From the NCBI RefSeq assembly GCF_018449605.1, contig NZ_JAAVUW010000007.1:248001-312000 (forward strand): a stretch of 64,000 nucleotides of DNA. The letters are read 5' to 3'. Origin of the DNA: Luteibacter sp. dw_328 (GTDB lineage: Bacteria > Pseudomonadota > Gammaproteobacteria > Xanthomonadales > Rhodanobacteraceae). Below, piece after piece: positions 23,343 through 32,623 of this stretch (within the stretch, counting starts at the first letter, position 1; each line of letters begins with the position of its first letter). Made by a program: the position numbers and the translations under genes. The notes below the pieces were generated by a model that was not told where the DNA came from, did no database searches, and saw only the letters and a list, made by a program, of their open reading frames with translations.

Positions 23343-24701
23343 CTTAAGGAACCGAGCCGCCTCACCACCCGTTGCCGCACGATGATCGAACGTCAACGAC
23401 AGCGGCATCCGGCGATGCACTTCGATACCGCCCATGACCGCGACCACGTCGTGGCTGAGCTTGCCGGCGCCAACGATGGCGACGGTCGGCGGGACAACCA
23501 CCGGGGTGGCGTACCGGCCGGCGAACATGCCGAAATTCGACAGGCTGATCGTGTAGCCCGAGAGCTCCGACGCCGCGATGCTGCGATCTTCGACCGAGCT
23601 GCGCAGGCGCTTGATGGCGGCACGGATACCGGCACCGTCGAGCACGTCCGCATTACGCAGAGCGGGCACGAAGAGGCCGTCGTCCGTATCCACGGCAATA
23701 CCGATGTCCACGTGAGGATGCAGCGTGCGCGTGAGGTCCTTGCCGTTGAACCAGGCGTTGAGCGCCGGCACGGCCTTGCATGCCACCACGACCGCGCGGA
23801 TGAGGCGGGCGGTGATGTCCTGCTTGCCGATCCAGGCGTGCAGGTCGGCGTCGTCGACGATGGAGGTCGGGACGACCTGCGCGTGAGCATCGGCCATGAC
23901 GCGCGCCATGTTGCGGCGAACGCCCTTGAGCTGCTCCGGCTGACCCATCGCTTCCTTGCCCGGGGGCGAAGTGCGAACGGCCTTGCCGGCCAGGGACACC
24001 GGCGTACGCGAAGGCGCCGGACCCGGCTCGGGAAGCGTCGGTGCGAGGTGCTGCGCGGCGGCCGGGCGTGCTGCCGGAGCCGAACCCACGGCGGCACTGC
24101 CGTTGGCGGCGGCGTTCTTCACGTCGCCCATGGTGATGACACCACCGGCGCCGGTCGGCTGCACGCGGGTGAGGTCGATCTTCATCTTCTTGGCGAGGGC
24201 ACGCACGGCCGGAACGGCCTTGACGCCACCGGCGCTGGAGACCTGCTCGGTGTGCACGGCGTTGCCGCTGACCATGGCGCCGACGACGGTACCTTCGTCT
24301 TCGCGCTTGGCCGGCGCGGGGCCGTCCGAATCGATCTCGCCGCCGTCGTCGGAAGCGATGACCTTGGACGCGTCGTCCGGCGCCTGGCTACCGACGCTCT
24401 TCTTCGGGCCATGGTGATGGCCGGTGGATTCGGCTTCGGCGCGCTGGCGTGCGTTCGGGTCGATCTCGAAATCGGCCAGCGACGCGCCGGTTTCGATGAT
24501 GTCACCGACGGCGCCGTGCAGCTTCTTCACGGTGCCGGAATACGGCGAGGGCACATCGACGACGGCCTTCGCGGTTTCCATGGACACCAGCGGTGCGTCG
24601 AGCTTGATCGTGTCGCCTTCCTTGACGTGCCATTCGACGACGGTCGCGTCGGGCAGGCCTTCGCCGAGGTCCGGCAGGTAAAAGGTCTTGATGTCGGCCA
24701 T
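23310..24701 (-). CDS. 2-oxo acid dehydrogenase E2, dihydrolipoamide acyltransferase
   Basis: The 463-residue E2 core passes the acyl group from lipoate to CoA. One lipoyl domain at the N-terminus has Lys45 in SMETAKAVVDV. The peripheral subunit-binding domain is VRALAKKMKIDLTRVQPTGAGGVITMGDV, and the catalytic domain ends in LTFDHRAATGGEAARFLKAMI. The catalytic His is present; the Asp of the canonical DHRxxDG motif is replaced by Thr, as in a known E2 subgroup. It is the third gene of an operon with E1 alpha and E1 beta. Pyruvate or branched-chain 2-oxo acids are both possible substrates. No E3 gene is present. Confidence 0.9.
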   Translation of the reverse strand: MADIKTFYLPDLGEGLPDATVVEWHVKEGDTIKLDAPLVSMETAKAVVDVPSPYSGTVKKLHGAVGDIIETGASLADFEIDPNARQRAEAESTGHHHGPKKSVGSQAPDDASKVIASDDGGEIDSDGPAPAKREDEGTVVGAMVSGNAVHTEQVSSAGGVKAVPAVRALAKKMKIDLTRVQPTGAGGVITMGDVKNAAANGSAAVGSAPAARPAAAQHLAPTLPEPGPAPSRTPVSLAGKAVRTSPPGKEAMGQPEQLKGVRRNMARVMADAHAQVVPTSIVDDADLHAWIGKQDITARLIRAVVVACKAVPALNAWFNGKDLTRTLHPHVDIGIAVDTDDGLFVPALRNADVLDGAGIRAAIKRLRSSVEDRSIAASELSGYTISLSNFGMFAGRYATPVVVPPTVAIVGAGKLSHDVVAVMGGIEVHRRMPLSLTFDHRAATGGEAARFLKAMIDDLGLPN

Positions 24702-24714
24702 TGCGATAGGTTCC

Positions 24715-25695
24715 TCAGGATGCCGCGAGCGTACGCTCGGCGGCCTCGACGATGCGTTCGACGCTGGGCAGGTACTTCATTTCCAGGCGGAACAGCGGGA
24801 TGTGGGTATCGAAACCGGTAACGCGCTGCACCGGTGCAAGCAGGCTGTACAGGCATTCTTCGGCGAGGCGGGCAGCGATTTCCGCACCGAAACCGGCGGT
24901 CTTCGGTGCTTCGTGCACGATGACGCAGCGGCCGGTCTTGGTCACCGATTCGGCGATCGTGTCGAAGTCGAGCGGCGTGAGCGTGGCCACGTCGATCACT
25001 TCGGCGCTGATGCCCTTCTGTGCCAGCTCGTCGGCGGCCTCGAGGCATTCCTTCACCTGCGCGCCCCAGGTCACCAGGGTCACGTCGGTGCCGTCGCGCA
25101 GCACGAAGCAGACGTCGAGCGGCAGTGCCTCGCCGTCATCGGGCACTTCTTCCTTGTACTGGCGATAGATGCGCTTGGGCTCGAAGAAGATCACCGGATC
25201 CGGATCGCGGATGGCGGCGAGCAGCAGGCCGTAGGCACGCGCCGGCGACGACGGCATGACCACGCGCAGGCCCGGGATGTTGGTGAACAGATGCTCGTTC
25301 GCCTCGGAGTGATGCTCCGGTGCGCGGATGCCGCCGCCCCACGGGGCGCGCCACACGGCCGGCACGGTCATGCGGCCGCGCGTGCGGTTGCGCATGCGGG
25401 CAGCGTGGCAGGCGATGTGCTCCATCATCGGGTAGATGAAGCCTTCGAATTGGGCTTCCGCGACGGGCTTCATGCCCTGCACGGCGAGGCCGATGGTCAG
25501 GCCGGCAATGGTGGCTTCGTCCAACGGCGTGTCGATGACGCGCATTTCGCCGAACTGTTCCTGCAGGCCCTGGGTGGCGCGGAACACGCCGCCGTTGACG
25601 CCGACGTCCTCACCGAGCACCACGACGCTTTCGTCGTTGCGCATTTCGTAGGCGAGCGCCTGGGTCACTGCTTCGATAAGAGTGATTTGTGCCAT
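24715..25695 (-). CDS. 2-oxo acid dehydrogenase E1, beta subunit
   Basis: This 326-residue E1 beta subunit pairs with the preceding E1 alpha to decarboxylate a 2-oxo acid with thiamine diphosphate. The N-terminus LIEAVTQALAYEMRNDESVVVLGEDVG, VIDTPLDEATIAGLTIGLA, and the C-terminal transketolase-C domain (VTLVTWGAQVKECLEAADEL) fit the family throughout. Gaps to E1 alpha and E2 are 12 and 13 bp, so the three are one operon. It resembles both PdhB of Gram-positive-type complexes and BkdA2. Confidence 0.92.
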   Translation of the reverse strand: MAQITLIEAVTQALAYEMRNDESVVVLGEDVGVNGGVFRATQGLQEQFGEMRVIDTPLDEATIAGLTIGLAVQGMKPVAEAQFEGFIYPMMEHIACHAARMRNRTRGRMTVPAVWRAPWGGGIRAPEHHSEANEHLFTNIPGLRVVMPSSPARAYGLLLAAIRDPDPVIFFEPKRIYRQYKEEVPDDGEALPLDVCFVLRDGTDVTLVTWGAQVKECLEAADELAQKGISAEVIDVATLTPLDFDTIAESVTKTGRCVIVHEAPKTAGFGAEIAARLAEECLYSLLAPVQRVTGFDTHIPLFRLEMKYLPSVERIVEAAERTLAAS

Positions 25696-25707
25696 GGGAA
25701 GAGTTCC

Positions 25708-26787
25708 TTACGACGTGCGATCGAGGGAAGCGACGATCTCTCGCTGCGCTTCGAGGTCGGCGGGGAGTTCGGCATACAGGTAGTCGAACATGGCCGTTGC
25801 CGGCTGGTTCTTCGTCTCCAGGTATGCGTTGACCTCGTTGTCCATCCAGTCGTCGCACTCGGCCTTCCAGGCCTCTTCCTTCGTCTCGTCCCACTTGCCC
25901 TTGCCTTCGAGCCACTTGCGCAGGCGCGGGATGGGATCACGTTCCCAGGCGTCCTTCACTTCCTGCTCGCCGCGGTAACGGCGCGCATCGTCGGCGGTGG
26001 TGTGGTCGCCGAGGCGGTAGGTCACCGCTTCGATCACGCTGGCGCCCTGGCCGGAGCGTGCGCGCTCGAGCGCGATCTCCATGGCAGCGCGCACGGCGAT
26101 GATGTCGTTGCCGTCCACCTGGATGCAGGGCAGGCCGGCAGCGATACCCTTCTGGGCCAGCGTGCCCGAGCCGCTCTGGATGCGACGCGGCACCGAGATC
26201 GCCCACTGGTTGTTCACGATCACGGCGACCATCGGCAGCTGCTGCGCGCCGGCCACGTTGATCGCACCGTAGAAGTCGCCCTTGGACGAACCGCCGTCAC
26301 CGATCGTGCAGACGGCCACGCGGGCCTCCTTGCGGATCTTGAAGGCGAGCGCGGAGCCAGCGGCGTGCAGGCACTGCGTACCGATGGGCACGCACCAGGC
26401 GAAGTCGTGGGCGGGAGCGTCGGCGAAGTCGTTGCCACGCTCGTCGCCACCCCAGTAGGTGTAGACCTCGCGCGGCTTTACGCCGCGATACAGCTGGGCG
26501 CCGTATTCGCGATATGACACGGCCAGCGAGTCTTCGCGGCGCATGGCGCTGCCGATGCCCACGTGAGCGGCTTCATGGCCGAGGCACGAGGCGTAGGTGC
26601 CGAGCTTGCCGGTGCGCTGCAGGGCGATCGACTTGGCGTCGAACACCCGCGTGGACACCATCAGCTTGTAGAGCTCGACCATGTGGTCGAGGTCCTTGGC
26701 GAATGCGGGGAGTTCCTTTCCGGTTTCCTTGCCGTCCTGGTCAAGGTATTGCAGATATTCGATTTCGAACTTGGCGGCGATGGACAC
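25708..26787 (-). CDS. 2-oxo acid dehydrogenase E1, alpha subunit
   Basis: This 359-residue subunit has the thiamine diphosphate motif GDGGSSKGDFYGAINVAGAQQLPMVAVIVNNQW (GDG-x(n)-NN) and the phosphorylation-loop region RLGDHTTADDARRY. The N-terminal section YLQYLDQDGKETGK is longer than in PdhA of many bacteria and resembles the xanthomonad form. Two-subunit E1 complexes act on pyruvate or branched-chain keto acids; I cannot tell which. It is the first gene of the operon and is divergent from kynA over 225 bp. The gap holds TATTAT at 26905 but no clear promoter. Confidence 0.92.
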   Translation of the reverse strand: MSIAAKFEIEYLQYLDQDGKETGKELPAFAKDLDHMVELYKLMVSTRVFDAKSIALQRTGKLGTYASCLGHEAAHVGIGSAMRREDSLAVSYREYGAQLYRGVKPREVYTYWGGDERGNDFADAPAHDFAWCVPIGTQCLHAAGSALAFKIRKEARVAVCTIGDGGSSKGDFYGAINVAGAQQLPMVAVIVNNQWAISVPRRIQSGSGTLAQKGIAAGLPCIQVDGNDIIAVRAAMEIALERARSGQGASVIEAVTYRLGDHTTADDARRYRGEQEVKDAWERDPIPRLRKWLEGKGKWDETKEEAWKAECDDWMDNEVNAYLETKNQPATAMFDYLYAELPADLEAQREIVASLDRTS

Positions 26788-27012
26788 GACTCGCTCCCAG
26801 GGGAAGGGTTAGAAACGACACGCACGATTGGGGAAGCGGACGGGCCCATCCAGTGGGGCACGAGCGACTTTCGGGTTGTTGCGAGCCGGACTAGATATCA
26901 GGGGTATTATGGCCCGGCAAGGCACGGCGCAGCATAGAACCGGCCATCGCCAGTCCCAAAACCGCGCCACGGCGCCGTTTGCGGCCGGTCCACCCTGAAT
27001 GTGAAATCGTCC

Positions 27013-27861
27013 ATGGCCAATTCCCAGCGCGACCTCGAACCCGGTATCCGCACCGATCTCGACGGCCGCCTTACCTATGGCGAGTACCTCAGGCTGGATC
27101 AGGTGCTCAGTGCCCAGGTACCCCGCAGCCAGCCCGCCCACCACGACGAGATGCTTTTCATCGTCCAGCACCAGACCTCGGAGCTGTGGCTGAAGCTGAT
27201 GATCCACGAGCTGGACGCCGCCCTGGCGCACCTGCGCGCGGACGACGTGGACGGCACGCTGAAGATCCTGGCCCGGGTCAAGGCCATCCAGCGCCAGCTT
27301 TACGAGCAGTGGGGCGTCCTGGAGACGCTCACACCGGCCGAATACCTGCAGTTCCGCGACGTGCTGGGCCCCTCGTCGGGTTTCCAGTCCCTGCAGTACC
27401 GCATGGTCGAGTTCCTGCTCGGCAACAAGCACGCCGACATGCTTCGCGTGTTCGAGCACGATCCCGTGGCGCATGAGCGGCTGAAGGCGATCTTCGAGGC
27501 GCCGGGGCTTTACGACGAATTCCTGCGTTACCTCGCGCGCCGCGGCCACCCCGTGCCGGTCGACCTGCTGGAGCGCGACCTGACCCAGCCCTGGCGAAGC
27601 CAGCCCGCCCTGCTACCCGTGTTCAAGCGGATCTACGAGGACACCGCCCACCATTGGCCTGAGTATCATCTCAGTGAGGAACTGGTGGACATCGAAGAGT
27701 CGTTCCAGCTCTGGCGCTTCCGCCACATGAAGACCGTGGAGCGCATCATCGGCTTCCGGGCCGGTACCGGCGGTTCCTCCGGCGTGGCCTTCCTGCGCAA
27801 GGCGCTGGAACAGAGTTTCTTCCCCGAACTGATCGAAGTACGCACCATCCTGGGAACGTAA
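27013..27861 (+). CDS. kynA: Tryptophan 2,3-dioxygenase
   Basis: KynA is a haem enzyme that opens the indole ring of L-tryptophan to N-formylkynurenine, the first step of the kynurenine route. The 282-residue protein has [41 protein letters not shown] with the substrate-contact residues, [16 protein letters not shown], and the C-terminal [28 protein letters not shown] with the haem-ligand His. The length is normal. A GTG at 27001 would add four residues; neither start has a strong Shine-Dalgarno. No kynB or kynU is in the window. Confidence 0.93.
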   Translation: MANSQRDLEPGIRTDLDGRLTYGEYLRLDQVLSAQVPRSQPAHHDEMLFIVQHQTSELWLKLMIHELDAALAHLRADDVDGTLKILARVKAIQRQLYEQWGVLETLTPAEYLQFRDVLGPSSGFQSLQYRMVEFLLGNKHADMLRVFEHDPVAHERLKAIFEAPGLYDEFLRYLARRGHPVPVDLLERDLTQPWRSQPALLPVFKRIYEDTAHHWPEYHLSEELVDIEESFQLWRFRHMKTVERIIGFRAGTGGSSGVAFLRKALEQSFFPELIEVRTILGT

Positions 27862-27931
27862 ATATTTGACGGGCGGCTGCCCGGACGGTTAAACACCCTG
27901 CACGAAGCGTCTTCACGCCCAAGGGAAATGC

Positions 27932-29440
27932 ATGACACCGACCGCCCCAGCCACCGCCAGGCCCGTGCCCGATTACCCGCAGACCCTGGGTCACCCGCGT
28001 CCCCTGTGGATGCTGTTCATGACCGAGTTCTGGGAACGCTTTGCGTTTTACGGCATGCGCTGGGCGCTCACGCTGTACATCGTGGCGCAGTTCTTCCACG
28101 GCGATCAGGCAGGTCAGGGCTATGCCAGCCGAACCTACGGCTCGTATCTGGCGCTGGTCTACGCGTCGGCCATCTTCGGCGGCTATGTGGCCGATCGCAT
28201 CCTCGGTTACCAGCGATCCATCCTGGTCGGCGCGGCGGTCATGGGCGCCGGCCTGTTCATGGTGATGGTGCCCAACCAGGACATCTTTCTCATCGGCCTG
28301 GCTACGGTGATCGTCGGCAACGGCCTGTTCAAGCCGAACATCTCGTCCCTGGTAGGCCAGATCTACCCGGTGGGCGACGATCGTCGCGACCGCGGGTTCA
28401 CCATCTTCTACATGGGCATCAACATGGGCGGCTTCCTCGCCCCGTTGGTGACCGGCTGGCTCGCTTCGGTACTGACCGACACGCCGTTGCAGGACAACTA
28501 CAAGGCCGTGTTCGCCGCCACCGGCTTCGGCATGGTGGTCTGCTTCGTCTGGTTCCTGATCGGCAAGCGCCAGTTGAAGGGCGTCGGCCTGCCGCCGCCG
28601 GAGCGCCACGAGGGCAAGAACCTGATCGGCGTCATCATCGGCATTCTCATCGCCATTCCGCTGGTGTACCTGCTGATGGCGAAGGCCGGCGCGATCTTCA
28701 TCGCCTGGCTGCTCGGCGTGCTGTTCATCGGCGTGGCCGTGATGCTGGTGGTCGAAGCCGTGCGTCACGACCGCATCCAGATCCATCGCGTGATCGCGAT
28801 GCTGTTGCTGTTCGCCTTCAACGTGCTGTTCTGGATGTTCTTCGAACAGGCCGGTAGTTCCTTCAACTTCCTCGCCCAGAACATCGTCGACCGCCACATG
28901 TTCGGCGGCTGGGAATTCCCGACCGGTTGGTTCCAGTCGGTGAATTCGGCGGCGATCCTGGTCTTCGCACCCCTCGTGGCACTGGCCTGGGGCTGGTCGG
29001 CCCGGCACCGCAAGGAGCCGTCGATCCCGCGCAAGTTCGGTCTCGGCCTGATCTTCAACGCGCTGGCCTTCCTGGTGCTGATGTACGCGCTGAAGAGCCT
29101 GGTCGGCGGCGACGGCCTCATCCCGTTCTGGCCGCTGGCAGCGTGCTACGTACTGCAGACCATCGGTGAGCTGTGCCTGTCGCCCATCGGCCTGTCGATG
29201 GTGACCAAGCTGGCGCCGATGCGCGTGGTGGGCCTGGCCATGGGTGGCTGGTTCCTCTCCACGGCCATTGGCAACAACCTCTCGGGCCTGCTCGCTGGCC
29301 ATATCAGCGGCGAAACCGGCATGACGGTGGGCTCGGCGCTGAGCGGCTTCACTTTCAGCTTCGAGCTGCTGGTGGGCGCGGGCATCCTGCTTTTCCTCAT
29401 CGCGCCGCTAATCAACCGGCTGATGCACGGCGTCAAATAA
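27932..29440 (+). CDS. Proton-dependent oligopeptide transporter (POT/PTR2 family)
   Basis: This 502-residue inner-membrane protein has 12-14 helices. POT signatures are clear: FMTEFWERFAFYGMRWALTLYI (ExxERFxYYG in helix 1), GGYVADRILGYQRSIL, and FTIFYMGINMGGFLAPLVTGWLA (the PTR2 motif). It imports di- and tripeptides with protons. It follows kynA by 70 bp and could supply peptide-derived amino acids, but a shared transcript is not certain; GTTAAACA at 27889-27896 resembles a -10. AAGGGAAA precedes the ATG. Confidence 0.93.
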   Translation: MTPTAPATARPVPDYPQTLGHPRPLWMLFMTEFWERFAFYGMRWALTLYIVAQFFHGDQAGQGYASRTYGSYLALVYASAIFGGYVADRILGYQRSILVGAAVMGAGLFMVMVPNQDIFLIGLATVIVGNGLFKPNISSLVGQIYPVGDDRRDRGFTIFYMGINMGGFLAPLVTGWLASVLTDTPLQDNYKAVFAATGFGMVVCFVWFLIGKRQLKGVGLPPPERHEGKNLIGVIIGILIAIPLVYLLMAKAGAIFIAWLLGVLFIGVAVMLVVEAVRHDRIQIHRVIAMLLLFAFNVLFWMFFEQAGSSFNFLAQNIVDRHMFGGWEFPTGWFQSVNSAAILVFAPLVALAWGWSARHRKEPSIPRKFGLGLIFNALAFLVLMYALKSLVGGDGLIPFWPLAACYVLQTIGELCLSPIGLSMVTKLAPMRVVGLAMGGWFLSTAIGNNLSGLLAGHISGETGMTVGSALSGFTFSFELLVGAGILLFLIAPLINRLMHGVK

Positions 29441-29467
29441 GCCGCGCTCTGGCGATCGCCCTTGCTC

Positions 29468-29538
29468 GGTAGGAGCCGATTCATCGGCGATCCCTAACGG
29501 TGTCGCAACCGTGGATCGCCGATGAATCGGCTCCTACC
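29468..29538. repeat. BIME-like pair of REP units between dtp-type and marR genes
   Basis: Two ATTCAT-subtype units, GGAGCCGATTCATCGGCGA and its inverse, form a perfect 26-bp inverted repeat (29468-29493 and 29513-29538) around a 19-nt loop. It lies between convergent genes and would form a strong bidirectional hairpin, but no T-run follows. Confidence 0.8.
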
Positions 29539-29579
29539 AAGCGTCGCGATTCCGATTCAAAGATCGCCGGCCCGATTCC

Positions 29580-30029
29580 TTACAACGCCAGCAGCTTGTC
29601 CAGGATGCTGTTCAGCTGCGCCTGCTCGCCCTCGTCGAGGCGGGCCAGCAGCTCCCGCTCGTGCGCCCGGGCCAGCGGCGCGACCTCGTCGTGAATCGCC
29701 CAGCCGGCTTCGGACAGCTTCAGCACCGAGCGGCGCTTATCGCCGTCGTGGATGCCGCGGTCCACGCGGCCCGCGTCGACCAGCCTTGCCACCGCGCGGC
29801 TCACCGCCACCTTGTCCATGGCGCTGCGGTCCACCACCTCCCGTGCCGAGATCTCCGGAAACCGCGCCAGGATGGTCATCACACGCCATTCCGTCATGCT
29901 CAGCTCGAAGCGGTCCTGGTATTCCGTGGCGATCGACTGGCTCACCGTATTCGACAGGATGGACAGGCGATAGGGCAGGAAATGCTCGAGCTCCAGCGGG
30001 GCATGGGCGGCAACGGGTTCTAGGGTCAT
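29580..30029 (-). CDS. MarR-family regulator, likely controls tyrosine catabolism
   Basis: This 149-residue winged-helix protein has SMTEWRVMTILARFPEISAREVVDRSAMDKVAVSRAVARLVDAGRVDRGIHDGDKRRSVLKLSEAG, the MarR DNA-binding core with DxR in the wing. The start at 30029 has AAGGA nine bases upstream; the frame opens earlier without conserved sequence. It is divergent from hppD, and the palindrome at 30042-30059 lies across both upstream regions. It could respond to an aromatic intermediate such as homogentisate. Its targets are an inference from position. Confidence 0.88.
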   Translation of the reverse strand: MTLEPVAAHAPLELEHFLPYRLSILSNTVSQSIATEYQDRFELSMTEWRVMTILARFPEISAREVVDRSAMDKVAVSRAVARLVDAGRVDRGIHDGDKRRSVLKLSEAGWAIHDEVAPLARAHERELLARLDEGEQAQLNSILDKLLAL

Positions 30030-30041
30030 GCTGTGCTGGTC

Positions 30042-30071
30042 CTTGCAATTGGTTACAAGTGAAACTATAAC
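30042..30071 (+). promoter_or_regulatory. hppD promoter with overlapping MarR-type operator
   Basis: TTGCAA (30043-30048) and TATAAC (30066-30071) stand 17 bp apart, an excellent sigma70 match facing hppD. The imperfect palindrome CTTGCAATTGGTTACAAG (30042-30059, arms CTTGnAA/TTnCAAG) covers the -35 and spacer, so a bound MarR protein would block RNA polymerase. Its near edge is 13 bp from the marR start codon, so it could also control marR itself. Confidence 0.65.
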
Positions 30072-30118
30072 GTGCGGGTAGTCGGCGCAAGCCGTGCCCA
30101 ATGCCAGGAGTATCGCCC

Positions 30119-31207
30119 ATGAGCGCCCAGCCCAATATCGGTATGGAAGTCACCACCTTCGAAAACCCGCAGGGTGTCGATGGCTTCGAGTTCGTCGAAT
30201 TCGCCGCGCCGGATCCGGCCCTGCTGCACACGCTGTTCCCGAAGCTCGGCTTCACCGCGGTGGCGAAGCACAAGACGAAGAAGATCACCCTGTATCGCCA
30301 GGGCGAGTGCAACTTCCTGGTCAACGAAGAGCCGAACTCGTTCGCTTCCGACTTCGCCGCCGAGCATGGCCCGAGCGCCTGTGGCTTCGCCATCCGCTTC
30401 AACCGTCCGGCGACCGACGTGCAGGCCACCGCGCTGTCCAATGGCGCCGAGAAGGTCGAGCACAAGGCCGACACCCTCGCACTGGACGTGCCGACCATCC
30501 AGGGCATCGGTGGTTGCGCGCTGTACCTGATCGATACCTACGGCGCCAAGGGCGACGTGTTCGACAGCGAGTTCGAGTTTATCTCTGGCGTCGACCGTCG
30601 CCCGAAGGGTTTCGGCCTGACCTTCATCGACCACCTGACCCACAACCTGCACTTCGGCAACATGCAGAAGTGGTCGGACTACTACGAGCGTCTGTTCAAC
30701 TTCCGCGAGATCCGCTACTTCGACATCAAGGGCGCGAAGACCGGCCTGGTGTCCAAGGCGATGACCGCGCCGGACGGCATGGTCCGCATTCCGCTCAACG
30801 AATCGGCGGACGAGAAGTCGCAGATCAACGAGTACATCCGTGAGTACAACGGCGAAGGCATCCAGCACATCGCGCTGTTCACCGACAATATCTACGAGTC
30901 GGTGGAAGCCATGCGCGCGCTGGACGTGGCCTTCCTCGAAACGCCGGACACGTACTACGAAGTGATCGACATCCGCGTGCCGGACCATGGCGAGGATATT
31001 CCCCGTCTGCAGAAGAACAAGCTGCTGATCGACGCCGACGACGAGACCAAGAAGAAGCTGTTGCTACAGATCTTCACGCAGAACACCATCGGTCCGATCT
31101 TCTTCGAGATCATCCAGCGCAAGGGCAACGAAGGCTTCGGTAACGGCAACTTCAAGGCGCTGTTCGAATCCATCGAACGCGACCAGATGCGCCGCGGCGT
31201 GCTCTAA
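30119..31207 (+). CDS. hppD: 4-hydroxyphenylpyruvate dioxygenase
   Basis: HppD converts 4-hydroxyphenylpyruvate to homogentisate with Fe(II) and O2. The 362-residue protein has two vicinal-oxygen-chelate domains; Fe ligands are in FIDHLTHNL, IQHIALFT and FFEIIQRKGNEGFG. The start ATG at 30119 has AGGAG upstream. It is the first gene of an operon with hmgA and fahA and follows a strong promoter. Some HppD overproduction leads to pyomelanin in relatives when hmgA fails; here hmgA is intact. Confidence 0.95.
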   Translation: MSAQPNIGMEVTTFENPQGVDGFEFVEFAAPDPALLHTLFPKLGFTAVAKHKTKKITLYRQGECNFLVNEEPNSFASDFAAEHGPSACGFAIRFNRPATDVQATALSNGAEKVEHKADTLALDVPTIQGIGGCALYLIDTYGAKGDVFDSEFEFISGVDRRPKGFGLTFIDHLTHNLHFGNMQKWSDYYERLFNFREIRYFDIKGAKTGLVSKAMTAPDGMVRIPLNESADEKSQINEYIREYNGEGIQHIALFTDNIYESVEAMRALDVAFLETPDTYYEVIDIRVPDHGEDIPRLQKNKLLIDADDETKKKLLLQIFTQNTIGPIFFEIIQRKGNEGFGNGNFKALFESIERDQMRRGVL

Positions 31208-31240
31208 GCGCGCGAGGCCTTCGCGAAAGCTAGACTAAGC

Positions 31241-31270
31241 GCGGCGCGGTCCTGAGACGGACCGCGCCGC
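31241..31270 (+). other. Intercistronic hairpin between hppD and hmgA
   Basis: GCGGCGCGGTCC and GGACCGCGCCGC form a perfect 12-bp stem with loop TGAGAC. No T-run follows, so it is not a classic terminator. It could stabilise the upstream hppD message or reduce read-through into hmgA. Confidence 0.5.
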
Positions 31271-31297
31271 GATGCGTTCATCCCAAGGATCCCCACG

Positions 31298-32608
31298 ATG
31301 AGCCACACCGACGACACGCGCGGCTACCAGACCGGCTTCGGCAATGAGTTCGCCACGGAAGCCGTGGCTGGCGTGCTGCCTACCGGCCAGAATTCTCCCC
31401 AGCGGGTGGCACACGGCCTCTACGCCGAGCAGCTTTCCGGCAGCGCGTTCACCGCGCCGCGCCACCGCAACCGACGCAGCTGGCTGTACCGCATTCGCCC
31501 GGCCGCGCAGCATTCGCCGTTTTCGGCACTAGCGCACACGACCTTCCATAACCGCTTCCACGAAGCGCCGGCCACGCCCAACCAGATGCGCTGGGATCCG
31601 TTGCCGATGCCGTCGACGCCGACCGACTTCGTCGAAGGCCTGGTGACGCTCGGTGGCAATGGCGGCGCCGAAGAGCAGGCCGGCGTCGGTATCCACCTGT
31701 ACTGTGCCAACCGCTCGATGAAGGGGCGCTACTTCTACGACGCCGACGGCGAGTTGTTGATCGTTCCGCAGCAAGGACGCCTGCGCATCCGAACCGAGCT
31801 GGGCGTGGTCGAGGTCGAGCCGCTGGAGATCGCGGTCGTGCCGCGCGGTGTGCGCTTTCTCGTGGAGCTTCCCGACGGCGAAGCCCGTGGTTATGTCGCC
31901 GAGAATTTCGGCGCGCCGCTGCATCTGCCGGACCTGGGGCCGATCGGTGCGAACGGGCTCGCGCATTCGCGCGACTTCCTGACGCCGGTCGCCGCGTACG
32001 AAGACCTCGAAGGCGACTTCGCACTGGTGGCCAAGTTCCAGGGTGAATTATGGTCGGCCAGCATCGGCCACTCGCCGCTGGACGTGGTCGGTTGGCACGG
32101 CAACTACGCACCGTACAAGTACGACCTGCGGCGCTTCAACACCATTGGCTCCATCGCCGTGGATCATCCGGATCCGTCGATCTTCACCGTACTTACCTCG
32201 GCCAGCGACACACCGGGCACGGCGAATATGGATTTCGCGATCTTCCCGCCGCGTTGGCTGGTCGCCGAGCACACGTTCCGGCCGCCGTACTTCCACCGTA
32301 ACGTCGCCAGCGAATTCATGGGCCTGATCGACGGCGCCTACGACGCAAAGCAAGGCGGCTTCGTGCCCGGTGGTTCGAGCCTGCACAACTGCATGAGCGG
32401 CCATGGCCCCGACGCGGCGAGCTTCGAGAAAGCATCGAATGCGGACGTCTCGCGTCCCGACCATATCGTTGGCACCATGGCCTTCATGTTCGAGACGCGC
32501 AAAGTCATCCGTCCGACGCGACAGGCGCTCGAGTCGCCGTCGCTGCAGGGCAATTATTACGAATGCTGGCGCGGGCTGAAGAAACACTTCACGCCGCCGT
32601 CGGCCTGA
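31298..32608 (+). CDS. hmgA: Homogentisate 1,2-dioxygenase
   Basis: HmgA cleaves homogentisate to maleylacetoacetate with Fe(II). The 436-residue protein shows [14 protein letters not shown] at the N-terminus, [13 protein letters not shown], and metal-ligand segments [17 protein letters not shown] and [15 protein letters not shown]. Length fits the family. AAGGA stands 8 nt before the ATG, and fahA follows after 15 bp. Confidence 0.96.
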   Translation: MSHTDDTRGYQTGFGNEFATEAVAGVLPTGQNSPQRVAHGLYAEQLSGSAFTAPRHRNRRSWLYRIRPAAQHSPFSALAHTTFHNRFHEAPATPNQMRWDPLPMPSTPTDFVEGLVTLGGNGGAEEQAGVGIHLYCANRSMKGRYFYDADGELLIVPQQGRLRIRTELGVVEVEPLEIAVVPRGVRFLVELPDGEARGYVAENFGAPLHLPDLGPIGANGLAHSRDFLTPVAAYEDLEGDFALVAKFQGELWSASIGHSPLDVVGWHGNYAPYKYDLRRFNTIGSIAVDHPDPSIFTVLTSASDTPGTANMDFAIFPPRWLVAEHTFRPPYFHRNVASEFMGLIDGAYDAKQGGFVPGGSSLHNCMSGHGPDAASFEKASNADVSRPDHIVGTMAFMFETRKVIRPTRQALESPSLQGNYYECWRGLKKHFTPPSA

Positions 32609-32623
32609 TCGACAAGGAATCGC

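Noticed and set aside
23154-26517. Long open frames on the plus strand opposite the E1/E2 genes (555 and 609 codons)
   Set aside because: Their translations have no domain pattern and mirror well-conserved genes; such antisense frames are expected at this GC content.
29468-29538. Repeats as a CRISPR array
   Set aside because: The repeats are scattered single units or inverted pairs without regular spacers, and no cas gene is present.
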